From: Glandiceps talaboti
Taxonomy: Eukaryota > Hemichordata > Enteropneusta > Spengelidae
Assembly (NCBI RefSeq): GCF_964340395.1
Contig: NC_135556.1
Location: forward strand, 797,001 to 861,000
DNA: 64,000 bases
Direction of reading: 5' to 3'
Positions within the stretch are counted from its first letter, which is position 1. Every line of letters begins with the position of its first letter. Shown one piece after another: positions 25,911 to 37,984 of the stretch. The position numbers and the translations under genes were made by a program. The notes beneath the pieces are model-generated. The model searched no databases and was not told the origin of the DNA. It worked only from the letters and a program-made list of their open reading frames with translations.

Positions 25911-26086
25911 AGATGAAGGTAATCATCTGTGTTGCCACCGGATGTCCAAAACCGCCCTTGCAAACGCTTGGCCGCCCATGGAATATTCATGAGATTATCA
26001 CTACTGTGTTGTCACGGGCGAAGTCATTTAGTTGAATGCAAGGTGTCAATGGGGATAACAAAAGGGAGATTGAAAGGGATCACTGC

Positions 26087-26395
26087 CGGGCAAATGTGTG
26101 GCATTGTGGGCAAATGTGTGGCATTGCGGGCAAATGTGTGGCATTGTGGGCAAATGTGTGGATATTGTGGGCAAATGTGTGGCATTGCGGGCAAATGTGT
26201 GGCATTGCGGGCAAATGTGTGGCATTGCGGGCAAATGTGTGGCATTGCGGGCAAATGTGTGGCATTGTGGGCAAATGTGTGGCATTGCGGGCAAATGTGT
26301 GGCATTGCGGGCAAATGTGTGGCATTGTGGGCAAATGTGTGGCATTGCGGGCAAATGTGTGGCATTGTGGGCAAATGTGTGGCATTGTGGGCAAA
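26087..26395. repeat. 20-bp minisatellite, about 15 units
   Basis: The unit 'ggcaaatgtgtggcattgYg' is repeated in perfect 20-bp register except for one 21-bp unit at about 26161. The variable position is a CpG/TpG. The unit has no stop codon in most frames on either strand, so six long ORFs overlap here; none has coding support. Confidence 0.93.
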
Positions 26396-26779
26396 ACTCT
26401 GTTTGCCTTGGAGAGCATTTCCAACATATCTTTGCAAGCAAGATTCAGAGGTTGCAGTCACTTTTTTTCTGATACGTCCCTGGGACGCGTTCCTACCAAA
26501 ATTAGTGTCAAAATCCCATTGCAATGCGTCTTTTCTAAACTTGCATGCACACTACATGTATTTCAGATGTACACTAAATATGTTACAAATGTTTACATGC
26601 ATGTACATGAACACACGTCATTCTTCCGAACACTGTGTACAAGTACATACTTTGCACTTCCAAAATGTCACAAGAAAACATTTATATGCAAACTTCAATA
26701 CTCTATACAGTAGTTTAATTTCATCTTTCTAGACTTTCAATTTTGTATGGTAAGTACTCTTTGTCAAATATGTTAGTGA

Positions 26780-27240
26780 ATTTGGTATCAAACTTTACCT
26801 CTCAATTATTGGGGATGAAAGTTGGTAATGTTTCTATCTTCTAAAAGGGGTAGTTCCTAAAATTATGTAATTGGCCTTAGCAACAGTCAAATGATGGGTA
26901 GGCAATTGTATAAACATTTTAAAATATAGTAATATCCTCAGCAACAAGACCACGCCCACAGCAACAGGTAAAGATGACATATAATGCCAATATAACACCA
27001 GTGAAGGGAAAGGAATGTGAATAAACATTACAAAAATGTGTGCAGATGTGTCTAGCAACAAAACCATGCCCATAGCAACAGTTAAACTATAGTGTATATT
27101 GCAGATATAACACTATGGGTTGGTCGGCATGTGAATAAATCTTCAAAAAATGTATACAAAATGCCTAGCAACAAGACTACATAATCATAGGAGAAAATCA
27201 AAGTTTCCTCTCAACACTTGTGCCACTGGCACTTTTATTT
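26780..27240 (+). repeat. Family A, 3' fragment
   Basis: Degraded 100-bp units ('gcaacaagaccacgcccacagcaacag' type) and an ending resembling 'acttgtgccactggcactttt'. Confidence 0.55.
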
Positions 27241-27768
27241 CAAAATGATGTCTAAAGGTTATGAAGAATAAGATATATGTGATACATGCATTACTTTTGG
27301 TGCTCACATAGCTATTAACTGGTGGCCATATTTGTAATTGAACAATCATGATTTACTGCATAACTCAACAACTTTAATATTCAATGGAAATGTTATTCAC
27401 CTGTCTATCCCTATATTATTACAAGGTAGGTGTACTATCTCTTTTGAGTCATTTACCCTTGACCTTGAATCTCGCCTTCAGGGTCAGTTATCAAAATCCA
27501 ACATTTTCCTGTATATCACACATTTTAATATTTATTTGTCACCATGAATTTATTTTAAAATGTCACCATTCAGTCACACAGAAGTAAAGTATAGTATTTA
27601 AAGGCTGTGTCTTCTACAAAGACTTGTTACATAATGTCCATTGAGTGGGAACTTTGCTATAGCTAGCTTAACATCATATCTGTTATAATGGTACAAAATA
27701 TTTCCTTGTAAAGGAATCATACTAGTTGAGTGACAAATTTTACTGACTTAATTCTGTTTATTTTGAAG

Positions 27769-28339
27769 CATCACAACCAGCAAGTCACACTGGTGCATAC
27801 ACACCTAGCCCTGGCTCCATGTACAATAGTGGTACAGCCTATGGCAGTCAACAAGGTAGCACAATACCAGCATCAGGTATGCAAGGAAGTCAACGATTCT
27901 TAGAAAATTCCAAATCTAAGATTGATGCTTTAAAGAACTGGAGTGTTTCTACTTACAAGTGTACAAGGCAAATCATCTCGGAGAAATTAGGCAGAGGGTC
28001 CAGAACAGTGGACCTCCAGTTAGAAGCACAGATTGAAGTTCTTAGGGATACCCAACGGAAGTATGCCAACATCCTGCGTCTCTCTCGGGCTCTTACAAAT
28101 CACTTCTACCAAGTGGTGCAGACACAGCGTGCTCTTGGAGATGCATTTACAGATCTTGCAGTGAAGTCACCCGAATTGCAGGATGAGTTCACATATAATG
28201 CTGAGACGCAGAGAAACCTATGCAAGAATGGTGAAACACTGCTAGGAGCTTTGAATTTCTTCACATCTAATGTGAACACTCTATGTAACAAAACAATGGA
28301 AGATAGTCTTGTCACAATACGACAGTATGAGGCAGCCAG
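27769..28339 (+). CDS. Arfaptin, coding exon 2 (amphipathic helix and BAR helices)
   Basis: The exon begins after ttttgaag and ends at GCCAG|GTAAGA. It joins exon 1 and exon 3 in phase (1 + 2 bases, then 2 + 1). After a Ser/Gly/Pro-rich stretch it encodes [20 protein letters not shown], the arfaptin membrane-binding amphipathic helix. The hallmark [20 protein letters not shown] and the first two long BAR helices follow, with [19 protein letters not shown] and [15 protein letters not shown] near the end. These match the arfaptin homology domain closely, so family identity is secure; whether it corresponds to vertebrate ARFIP1 or ARFIP2 cannot be decided, as an invertebrate would usually have a single gene. 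Confidence 0.96.
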
Positions 28340-29207
28340 GTAAGATTGGTTGTTTTATGGCAGGATAGTAGTATTTAGTTTAGGAGTGGATGGTAGTATG
28401 TTGATAGTATGACATTAACAATTGATGACAAAATAATATGAATGCCATTTTGAAGGTTAACACATATTTATTTTTGCTGGAAGACAACATTTTACTAAGC
28501 AAAGACCAGTAAAGGATCTATTGCAGCCACTATGTTGCTGTTCAATTCTTAGTAGTGTGCATAGCTTAAAACAGCAGTGATGTACCAGAACTAGGCTTAG
28601 AATGAGAGTACATGTAATTGTCTGTGATAAGACAAAGTTTCTGTTAAATGTTCTGTAAATATTCCTTGCTAGTTTGATAGGGCATTTATGGTCATGTCGT
28701 GTTTTTGGCAAATTGACCTGACAACTGATGAAAAACTGGCACTCTTTTTGTCACTATTTGTAAACCCCAGCAGTAATGGATTGGGGATGAGGTGGAGGAC
28801 CAGTGCATGGATACTTTTGAATCTGGCAAAACTGGCATAGATTAATATATATCTTGTACAGTAATTTTGGTGGGATACTCTGGTAAAGAATTGGGGGAAA
28901 CTGGGTAGAATTTCCTGACTTACATTAAACAAATTAAAATAGTCTCTGTCTTAGTAGGGGGTCACACAAAAAATTTAACTTGGAAATACTCTAAAGTTTT
29001 ACTTTACTTTCTCTTTCATCTGAAAGAAGATGTTACTTTTAAAACCAAAATACTTTTTTGAATTTTCATGATTGGTTCATCCATTCAAAAATTGTAGCAC
29101 TTTTAAATGTGGAAATTTTCAAAAATGTTCACCCCAAAATGATCAAAAATGTACTTTTTTGATAAATTTTAAAAAATAGGCGCACAGACATTAGAGTATC
29201 ATTTTCA
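28340..29207. other. Arfaptin intron, no other feature seen
   Basis: Intronic sequence after the exon 2 donor. Short reverse-strand ORFs have no recognisable content. Confidence 0.5.
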
Positions 29208-29975
29208 CCTCCCGTAACATAAGGGTACGGGAGGTATTAAAAGGGGGATGTATGTCTGTCTGTATGTCTGTCTGTCTGTCTATCTGTGTGTGTGTGTGTG
29301 TGTCTGTCTGTCTGTGTCATCATTTTCTTAAAAACGGCTGGCCCAATTATACTGAAATTTGGTACATATAATGTTTTGGGTAATGGCTAGACCTGATTAG
29401 TTTTTGATTGAGATCTATTCATATTAATTAGGGAAATTCACATGTCAATGAAATCAACTAAATAAGCAATTCCAATATAATTTTAGATTACTACTTACAT
29501 TAACCATTAGAAAATGCATATGTCCTATAAAGTTTGTTGCTGTACCTTACAGTATTAATGAATAATTTGTATAATTAATTATTTTCGGTAATTAGGTTAT
29601 ATCTTAAGAATACATACTTCAATTTCAATACAATTCAGTACATACGTTAACCATAACAACTCTAATATGTCCGATAAAGTTTGTTGATGTACCTTATGGT
29701 GTTACTGAATTATTTCCATAATTAATGGTTTTATATCTGAGGCTATATCTTAAGACTACATACTTCAATTTCAATACAATTTAGTACATATGTTAAACAA
29801 AACAGAGTGCACATGTCCTGTAAAATTTGTTGAGGTATTATAGTTTACAGTTGTAATGAATAATTTGCATAATAAAATGATAATTAATGATTTTAGGTAA
29901 TTAGGCTATATCTTAAAAATGCAAGCTTCAAATTTCATATAATATGGTACATAATATCAACTATAATAATATGCA
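29208..29975 (+). repeat. Dispersed repeat family C, long copy
   Basis: The head is a 9-bp hairpin, CCTCCCGTA...TACGGGAGG. CTGT and TG tracts come next, then 'aaaaacggctggcccaatta..tgaaatttggtac', then three diverged modules of about 130 bp containing 'atatcttaagaatacatacttc' and 'tcctataaagtttgttg'. Confidence 0.7.
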
Positions 29976-29978
29976 TCT

Positions 29979-30075
29979 ATGTTCAGTAGTGCTATAGGCA
30001 TCGCCCGGCGTCTGTCTGTCTGTGTGTGTAAACAACTTAAAGTGATATGCAAATTAGGGCTAAAATGTGTCTTTT
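29979..30075 (+). repeat. Family A head fragment fused to family B
   Basis: A partial hairpin 'gttcagtagtgctataggcatcgcc', CTGT/TG tracts and 'aaacaacttaaa', then a jump to an internal family A module. It switches to family B at 'ggattgggttccgtc'. Confidence 0.6.
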
Positions 30076-30735
30076 GGATTGGGTTCCGTCTGTCCGTGCG
30101 TCCGTCCGCAGCCGTTTCTTGGAGATGCCTGGACCGATTTCTTTCAAACTTGGTACAGGGTTAACATGCAATGGCATACATATGCACGTCAATATTTTTT
30201 CATGATACGATCCAATATGGCCACCTAGCAGCCATTTTGTTTGCAAATTTTCCCTGTCTAAAGCCATAACTCAGACATGCTTGAACAGATCTCATTCAAA
30301 GTTGGTATTAGGACAGTGTTCTATGACATACATGTGCATATCCATTTTCATTGTGATACGATCCAATATGGCTGCCTGGCAGCCATTTTGTTTGCGAATT
30401 TTCCATGTCCAAAGCCATAACTCAGACATGCTTGAACAGCCCCCCCCCCCCCCCATAGCCGACCCATTCTTTATTGTTGAATGGTTTATTCCATCACGTC
30501 ATCTTGAAGAGTAGGCATGTCCCATGTCCAATGAGGAGACACAACATGAGTAGGCATGTTTCATGTCCAACGAGCAGACACAACATATCTAAGTCTGTTT
30601 GATTTAGGTTCACAAGTGTTGTTGCGTAATCAGAGTAGTGATATCAAGAAAATGACAACATAAACTGCCAGTTCCTTAAAACCCAATCATAGTGGGGACT
30701 ATGTCATTCTCAACGACTTGTTCATACATAAATGA
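30076..30735 (+). repeat. Dispersed repeat family B, copy 2
   Basis: Contains the CCGT-rich head part, the two 140-bp 'cataactcagacatgcttgaacag' modules, a poly-C tract and the 'gtaggcatgt' pair, colinear with 5233-5830. Confidence 0.75.
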
Positions 30736-31067
30736 TAACGTCATTGGGTCACAGGTCGTCCGGAAACCACATCAAAGGAGAGTACTAGTTGAGATTCCGT
30801 TGAAACAGAAACTGCTGTCACATTTAACTTTTAGACGGTTCACTATTGAAATTTAACACACGGAATGAGACAAAGACCATGTATTTTTTAAAAGAACTTT
30901 ATTTATTTTACAGATGTTGTTGAAAAAAATGACATTGAACAATTTTAATGCTTTATTTTTACAATTACATTAACCTGTATTTTCATCAATCTTGTTGTGA
31001 TGTGAGCCACACATTGGACACTCGACACCTCTAGTCTTAGACTGCAACATGCATACATCTATTATGT
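30736..31067. other. Arfaptin intron between repeat B and the acceptor-derived array
   Basis: No recognised feature. Confidence 0.4.
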
Positions 31068-32382
31068 CTCATTCACCTGTACATTGTGTTGTAGGGTTGA
31101 GTATGATTTCATTCACCTGTACATTGTGTTGTAGGGTGGAGTATGATTTCATTCACCTGTACATTGTGTTGTAGGGTTGAGTATAATCTCATTCACCTGT
31201 ACATTGTGTTGTAGGGTTGAGTATGATTTCATTCACCTGTACATTGTCTGTGTTGTAGGGTGGAGTATAATCTCATTCACCTGTACATTGTCTGTGTTGT
31301 AGGGTTGAGTATGATTTCATTCACCTGTACATTGTGTTGTAGGGTGGAGTATGATTTCATTCACCTGTACATTGTGTTGTAGGGTTGAGTATAATCTCAT
31401 TCACCTGTACATTGTCTGTGTTGCAGGTGGAGTATGATTTCATTCACCTGTACATTGTCTGTTGTATGATTGAGTATAATCTCATTCACCTGTACATTGT
31501 GTTGTAGGGTGGAGTATGATTTCATTCACCTGTACATTGTCTGTGTTGTAGGTGGAGTATAATCTCATTCACCTGTACATTGTCTGTGTTGTAGGGTTGA
31601 GTATGATTTCATTCACCTGTACATTGTGTTGTAGGGTTGAGTATAATCTCATTCACCTGTACATTGTCTGTGTTGTAGGGTGGAGTATGATTTCATTGAC
31701 CTGTACATTGTCTGTGTTGTAGGGTGGAGTATAATCTCATTCACCTGTACATTGTCTGTGTTGTAGGGTTGAGTATAATCTCATTCACCTGTACATTGTC
31801 TGTGTTGTAGGGTGGAGTATGATATCATTCACCTGTACATTGTCTGTGTTGTAGGGTTGAGTATAATCTCATTCACCTGTACATTGTCTGTGTTGTAGGG
31901 TGGAGTATGATATCATTCACCTGTACATTGTCTGTGTTGTAGGGTGGAGTATAATCTCATTCACCTGTACATTGTCTGTGTTGTAGGGTGGAGTATAATC
32001 TCATTCACCTGTACATTGTCTGTGTTGTAGGGTGGAGTATGATATCATTCACCTGTACATTGTCTGTGTTGTAGGGTGGAGTATGATATCATTCACCTGT
32101 ACATTGTCTGTGTTGTAGGGTTGAGTATAATCTCATTCACCTGTACATTGTCTGTGTTGTAGGGTGGAGTATGATATCATTCACCTGTACATTGTCTGTG
32201 TTGTAGGGTTGAGTATAATCTCATTCACCTGTACATTGTCTGTGTTGTAGGGAGGAGTATGATTTCATTGACCTGTACATTGTCTGTGTTGTAGGGTTGA
32301 GTACGATTTCATTGACCTGTACATTGTCTGTGTTGTAGGGTGGAGTATGATTTTATTGACCTGTACATTGTCTGTGTTGCAG
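31068..32382 (+). repeat. 40/44-bp minisatellite derived from the arfaptin intron/exon-3 junction
   Basis: About 30 units of the form 'TGTTGTAG GGTGGAGTATGAT' followed by 'ttcattcacctgtacattgt'. The long unit (44 bp) has ctgtgttgtag and the short one (40 bp) gtgttgtag. The array runs without a break into the true acceptor ctgtgttgcag at 32382 and the first exon bases GGTGGAGTATGAT. Each unit therefore repeats the 3' splice site plus 13 exon bases (GG(T/G)TGAG variants occur). The last units share 'attgacctg', the most exon-proximal form. Confidence 0.95.
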
Positions 32383-32557
32383 GGTGGAGTATGATGCATA
32401 TAGAACAGATATGGAGGCACTTCAGTTACAACCAAGAGACTCGGCAACAGTTGCCAAGGTGGAAGAATCTAAACGTAAATACTCAGTACACAAAGAAAAG
32501 TTTGACAAACTTAGAGGAGATGTAGCAATCAAATTGAAGTTCTTAGAGGAAAACAAG
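32383..32557 (+). CDS. Arfaptin, coding exon 3 (BAR domain, third helix part)
   Basis: 175 bases between tgttgcag and AACAAG|GTAAGC. The first base completes the Arg codon split after exon 2, and the exon ends in phase 0. It encodes VEYDAYRTDMEALQL and ends with KLRGDVAIKLKFLEENK, both highly conserved in arfaptins. The acceptor is the last of a long series of near-identical copies (31068-32382), and it carries ttgcag where most copies carry ttgtag; that C may help distinguish it from the decoys. Confidence 0.95.
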
Positions 32558-33499
32558 GTAAGCTTATAATCCCTTTTTCTAGGATTTCATGGCATCAATG
32601 CAATGACATTGATATCATTTTAATTAAAGGCCAATGCTGGATTCACATTGAAATTGAAATTTAACATAAAAAAACAGTTGTCTGGTACAGTTTTAGAAAG
32701 TATACACTAGATCAAAAAAGTGGTCTAATACCTGTGGCTCAGTTGACAATATAAGGGGATTCATCATACATGATTGAGTCTAATGGTTCCTTATGGAAAA
32801 TCCCTTTCAGTATATATGCAGTCTGACAAATCATCAGACATGCAATTTGTAATTAAATATGTATCATCCACGTATGTCTAGTTGTGCGAATACCGCCAAC
32901 TGAGTTCTGCACATGCAATTAGCATAAAACTGACTTCATGACCTACATTTGTCATCTGACCACATGGTAATAAACCTTGCGACCTGGCTGGTCAATGTTC
33001 AGGCTACACCAGGAAGATTTCAGAAACACCTGCCCAACTAGATGGGTAGGTTTTGCTGCAATTTTAGCTCAGAATGTTTCCATAACTTTTAATATTATGC
33101 TTACAAATGTCAGTTTATATTCCTCTAAAAAAAATTGTTGTGACCAGTTTTCAGCTTTAAATCAGTTGTATCATCGGGGAAATGATCGACTCCAAAATGG
33201 TATTGTGTCTTTCATGACCCATGACCTTGGAAGACGTTCTTTGTACATTGCACATGTGCCATAAACGAAATTATCACAGCTTCCTGCTGGCAAAGGCCTA
33301 TACAGTACAGTCTTTTTTACAAGCTTCATTTGTGTCATAAACACAGATTTCTTGCATGAATGTTACAAAAATTGTACAAAATGCTGCAAAAGGAACAGTG
33401 ATCATTTTAATAGTTTCTAACTTTCAATGTTGGAATGTTGAATGTACATGTCAGTTTGTTGGTGTCCACATTTTGCAACATCTTGCTGCTATTGCCAAC
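32558..33499. other. Arfaptin intron, no other feature seen
   Basis: AT-rich unique-looking intron up to the foldback element. No recognised repeat. Confidence 0.45.
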
Positions 33500-33715
33500 T
33501 GGACTGTCGACAGTCGCTCGTACCATTCTTTCCTACGTTTTATCGAAACTTAAGATGTCGCCGTGCTCCAATCCGGCGCAACACTACTATAATCGCATAC
33601 TGATATTGAGGGCCGAATGCAATTATAGTAGTATTGTGCCTGATCGGAGTGCGGTGACATCTTAAGTTTAGACGAAACGTAGGAAAGAAAGGCACGAGCG
33701 ACTGTCGACAGTCTA
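33500..33715. mobile_element. 216-bp foldback MITE with 9-bp target duplication
   Basis: Almost the entire element is an imperfect palindrome. The left end TGGACTGTCGACAGTCGCTCG matches the reverse complement of the right end, and similarity continues inward through 'tttcctacg', 'aacttaagatgtc' and 'actactataat'. The flanks ATTGCCAAC (33491-33499 and 33716-33724) are a perfect 9-bp duplication, the size made by Mutator-like elements. No coding capacity. Confidence 0.85.
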
Positions 33716-33724
33716 ATTGCCAAC

Positions 33725-34172
33725 AACACTTACAAGTTACAGAAGACGGGTAATGTATACTGTACTGCAAGGTCAACCAAGACAGTCTTAATTTTGTACA
33801 CATGCAAGGCATGTTACCAATGTTTACATTATTACTTTTATACAGTAAATCCCAAAGGAGTACTGTGAGGTCTAGAAATGTTTACATGTTGTCTGGTGGA
33901 TTATTTTGACAAGTTTACAGTGAAGAAAAGTCTTTCATAGAAGTAATGATTTTCAATCAATGACATGTAAAAATGATAATTCCTCTTGAGCACACTAATG
34001 ACAATCCCCAAGTGTTTCCAAAACTTACATACTAAAATTCATGTTGGATAACTTGAAAAAACTACTAAGGATGTCATTGCTACTTTGTTGGGATGAATGT
34101 AAGTACTCCTGATAAAATCTTACAATACGTCAATAGTTAATGGCAAAGTTACACAATCAATGTAATAATTTT
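33725..34172. other. Arfaptin intron, no other feature seen
   Basis: No recognised feature. Confidence 0.4.
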
Positions 34173-34992
34173 TAGCACAACTGAACTGAGGTTCAGTAGT
34201 GCTATAGGGATTGCCTGGCATCTGTCTGTCTGTGTGTGTGTGTGTGTGTGTAAACAACTTAAAGTAAAAAACCGCTGAACCGATTGTCATGATATTTGGT
34301 GGGTCCATTACCTTGCATGTCTAGTTGGGAAATTGTTCAAATCAAAATAATCTAACCACCGGTTTGTGATTTGGGTCAAAAAATGTGATTTTTGGTCAAA
34401 AAACTTAAACTCAAAAACTATGGGGCAGATCGGGCTGAAATTTGGGTGAAACATTCTTCAAATTGTTTTTACTAAGAATTGCTCATGATATGATGGTCCC
34501 ATCAGTGATATGCAAATTAGGGCTAAAATGTGTCTTTTTGGTTAAAAATCTGTAATTCCAAAACCACTGAGCAGATTGGGCTGCAATTTAATGGGAATAC
34601 ATCTAGGGATGTATGGACGAAGATACAATGATTCCACGAGAGATATGCAAATTAAGTGTGAAAATGTTCATTTTTAGTCAAAAACATATTTCAAAAAGTA
34701 CTTGGTCAACGAGTCTGAAACTTTGCGAGATGTTTCTGAAAGTGTTCTTCTACAGATTTTCATCAAAACATGTTGACAAAATTTGCCCTAGCAACCATGA
34801 CCACGCCCTTAACAACAACCAAATGGCAGTATATTTTGGTTAAATAACAACATCTTCTGGTAGGCAAGTTAGTTAACATTCAAAAAATGTATGCTAATCC
34901 GTAGCAACCATGACCACATAGCAACAGCCAAACGGTGATGTATTTCACAAAGATAACAAAATGTATATAAATTTGCCTAGCAACAAGACCAA
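34173..34992 (+). repeat. Family A, 3'-truncated copy
   Basis: Hairpin head TAGCACAACTGAACTGAGG, CTGT and TG tracts, the gatatttggtggg modules and two or three 100-bp units. It breaks off inside 'cctagcaacaagacca'. Confidence 0.75.
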
Positions 34993-35223
34993 TGTTTTGT
35001 GACATATTATGGAAACCCTTGTTAATTTCTTCTTGTCCACATCAGACAAATAGATGTCATTCAAAAAATATACTTTGGTGCTCAACACCCCTGCAAAATG
35101 GCCAAAATCAATACGAATACCCCTGGAAAGTCCTGGAATTTTGTTTTACGTTAAGTGTACAAACCCTGATTTATATACAACTACATTTGATAAAGTTATC
35201 ATCAACATGTGTTTTGCTTGCAG

Positions 35224-35391
35224 GTCAAAGTCATGCATAAACAGCTACTTTTGTTCCACAATGCAATATCAGCATACTTCTCCGGAAACCAACAAGCATT
35301 GGATGCAACCCTCAAACAGTTCAGCATTAAATTGAAGCCACCTTCGGAGAACATGCCATCCTTCCTTGAAAGTGAATCTAACCAACAGTAA
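35224..35391 (+). CDS. Arfaptin, coding exon 4 (C terminus and stop)
   Basis: The acceptor ttgcttgcag ends at 35223 and the exon opens in phase 0. It encodes [19 protein letters not shown], then an AL..TLKQF.IKL segment and a short PSFLES tail ending in TAA at 35389-35391. The [11 protein letters not shown] block and the IKLKPP tail are hallmarks of the last BAR helix and C terminus of arfaptins, so this is the natural end of the protein. No canonical AATAAA follows closely; the nearest clear ones are beyond 38600, so the 3' untranslated region may be long and repeat-filled. Confidence 0.96.
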   Translation, partial: VKVMHKQLLLFHNAISAYFSGNQQALDATLKQFSIKLKPPSENMPSFLESESNQQ

Positions 35392-35617
35392 CAACATAAC
35401 AAGAATTGACTCATCTCATCATATCTACAAGTATATTCGTCTTTGCTGCATAATGAAATCTATAAACTTGAACATTCAATGGAACAAAACATACCCAATG
35501 GGACTGTATTTAAGTACACTTTGTCTTTTGGAATTGTGGAGCCTTGTAGAAATACATGCAAACTGTTATCTTTTATTTTCATAAGCAGCTGAAGCCCTGA
35601 ATAGTTGTTTTGATTTT

Positions 35618-35665
35618 TAGCACAACTGAACTGAGAAGGTTCAGTAGTGCTATAGGCAGGGTGAC

Positions 35666-35719
<54 letters not shown>

Positions 35720-36860
35720 TTGATGTGTGTGCGTAAACAACTTAAAAGTAAAAAACTGCTGGACTGATTGCCATGATATTTGCTTGGTGTAATACTTTGG
35801 GTATCTAGTTGGGAAATTGTTCAAATCAAAATGATTTTGCCACTGGTGTGTGATGTTTGGTCAAACAAACTTAAACTCTAAAACTACTGGGCAGATTGTT
35901 CTGAAATTTAGAGGGAACATTCTTAGGGATGTGTAGATTAAGATTTGTTCATGACATGATGATTCCATCACTAATATGCAAATTAGGGCTAAAAATGTGT
36001 GTTTTGGTAAAAAATCTTTAATTCCAAATCTATTGAGCAGATTGGGTGGAAATTTAATGGGGATGCATCTGGGGGTGCATAGATGAAATATTTTAGTATA
36101 TAATGATCTCATCAACGATATGCAAATTGGGTGTAAAAATGAATTTTAGTCAAAAATTTATATCTCAAAAAATAAGTGGCCAATGAGAGTGATGTTTGGT
36201 GAGATGTTTCTAGAAGTGTTTTTCTGTAGACTTTGTTTAAAACATTTTGACCATACCCATAGCAACAGCCAAAAGATGGTGTATTTCTCAAAGATAACAA
36301 CAGGGATTCTTAGACGAGTGAACAAACATTAAAAAAGTGTATGCAAATATGCCTAGCAACAAGACCACACCATAGTAACAGCCAAATTGTCACATATATT
36401 TGAAAGATAACAGGGATTAATAGACAAGTGAAGAAACATTCAAAAAGATATATGTACAAAAATGTTGATTTGCTAAGCAACAAGACCACACCTATAGCAA
36501 CAGCCAACTATTATGTATTATTGTAAAGATAACAGAGATCAATAGACAAATGAATAAACATTCTAAAAATGTTTGCAAATATACCTAGTAACAAGATCAT
36601 GCCCATAGCAACAGCCGAATGATGTGTATCACAAAGATAACATCAGGGATTCATAGACAAGTGAACGAACATTACAAAAATGTTTGCAAATAAGTCTAGC
36701 AACATGACCATGCCCATAGCACTAGCCAAATGATCCCACATATTGCAAAGATAACAACAGGGCTGGAAGGCAACTGGATAATCAATCAGCAAATGAACAC
36801 ATATACCTAGCATGGATGAGCAGGTGGATGAACAATTTTAAAAACTGTACAGTTGTGCCA
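35618..36860 (+). repeat. Family A, longest copy
   Basis: Complete copy with hairpin head TAGCACAACTGAACTGAGAAGG, a 45-bp TG tract, the usual modules, at least five 100-bp 'agcaacaagaccacacc' units and the end cagttgtgcca. It lies directly in the arfaptin 3' flank or 3' untranslated region. Confidence 0.8.
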
Positions 36861-37984
36861 CAGTGCCATTGGCACTATTTTCATATTCAAAAAAGTCAAA
36901 ATAATAATAGTTTGATACACAAATGCATGACTTTGTGTTGTGCAACATATAGGCAGATATATCCCAAGTCATTGCTATTTTTACAACCCTCAGATAACAA
37001 TAATATTGCATAATATCTAACAACTTGAGGTGACTTATATCAGTTGTAATGTCATCATTTGTTTTACAAAACTGCAGACTTCCTACAGAAATATGAGAAC
37101 CCTGTCTGAAAGTTTCATCTTTTCTTCATTGTGTCATGTTTTCAATGTTATTGATTACCTTGCTCATTCAGTTCCAAGGTATTTTCAGCTCCGAGAGTTC
37201 ATGCATGTGCCAGTTAATTCTTTGTAATTGTTAATTGTTTTCACTGATGTTGATTAAGTAAAAGGTTTGCCCTACCAGAGACAAAATATTTTGCTGAAAG
37301 TTATATGTAACAAATTCTTGGGCATCTGCCAGTTTGTGATTAGTAAGTCATGTACCAAAAACCTCCAAAGACAGGAAAAGTAGAATTTGTTACTATACAG
37401 AAAAAGTCATACAAACTAGTTTGTGCATTATCATATGGTTTGAAAAGTCAACAAAAAGTTCTTGTAGATAAGTATACATAAATTCAATCAGGTGTGAACT
37501 TCAAAGTGCATATTCAATATTTCTGTGCTCTCCACTGTATTTTAGGGTACATGTAGGTACTACAATTGTTAAAAAAAAACTGTTCACAAACCAGAATATT
37601 TATTGTAATGATGTTTCACCATGTGTAATTTAAAAGCAGAAAGAAATGTTCTGTATACACCTGTATATTAGCCTTGATGTGACAAAAGAATATGTGGTAG
37701 CTGCAGGGAAATAGAATTCCTTTCTGTAAATTTTAACACAAGAGGGTCATTTTATAACCAAGGATTTTCTTTAAACTTAGTTACCTGGAAGTTTGAACTT
37801 TCAAAGTGGTTATATACCTGTGTATATGCTGTTAGTAGTATAGGCTAGAGATTTTTTAAAAAATGGCGATAAGGGACAAGAACAATATGAAGGGGATTAG
37901 AGAAAATGTTTGTAAATAATTTTTATGTTAAACCTACATATTATGATGTAGCTATGATTGTTGTACTGACTGTTACTTGATTGT
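36861..37984. other. Arfaptin 3' flank, no feature recognised
   Basis: AT-rich, with no repeat family member recognised. It could be part of a long 3' untranslated region. Confidence 0.35.

Noticed and set aside
25929-26732. Overlapping ORFs of 267, 225, 166, 131, 124 and 115 codons
   Set aside because: They are translations of the 20-bp minisatellite in different frames on both strands, without splice or domain support.
31068-32382. A CRISPR-like or regularly spaced array
   Set aside because: Units are contiguous with no variable spacers, and the genome is animal; it is a minisatellite.
35859-36300. Reverse-strand ORFs in the arfaptin 3' flank
   Set aside because: They fall inside a family A repeat and read as low-complexity translations of it.
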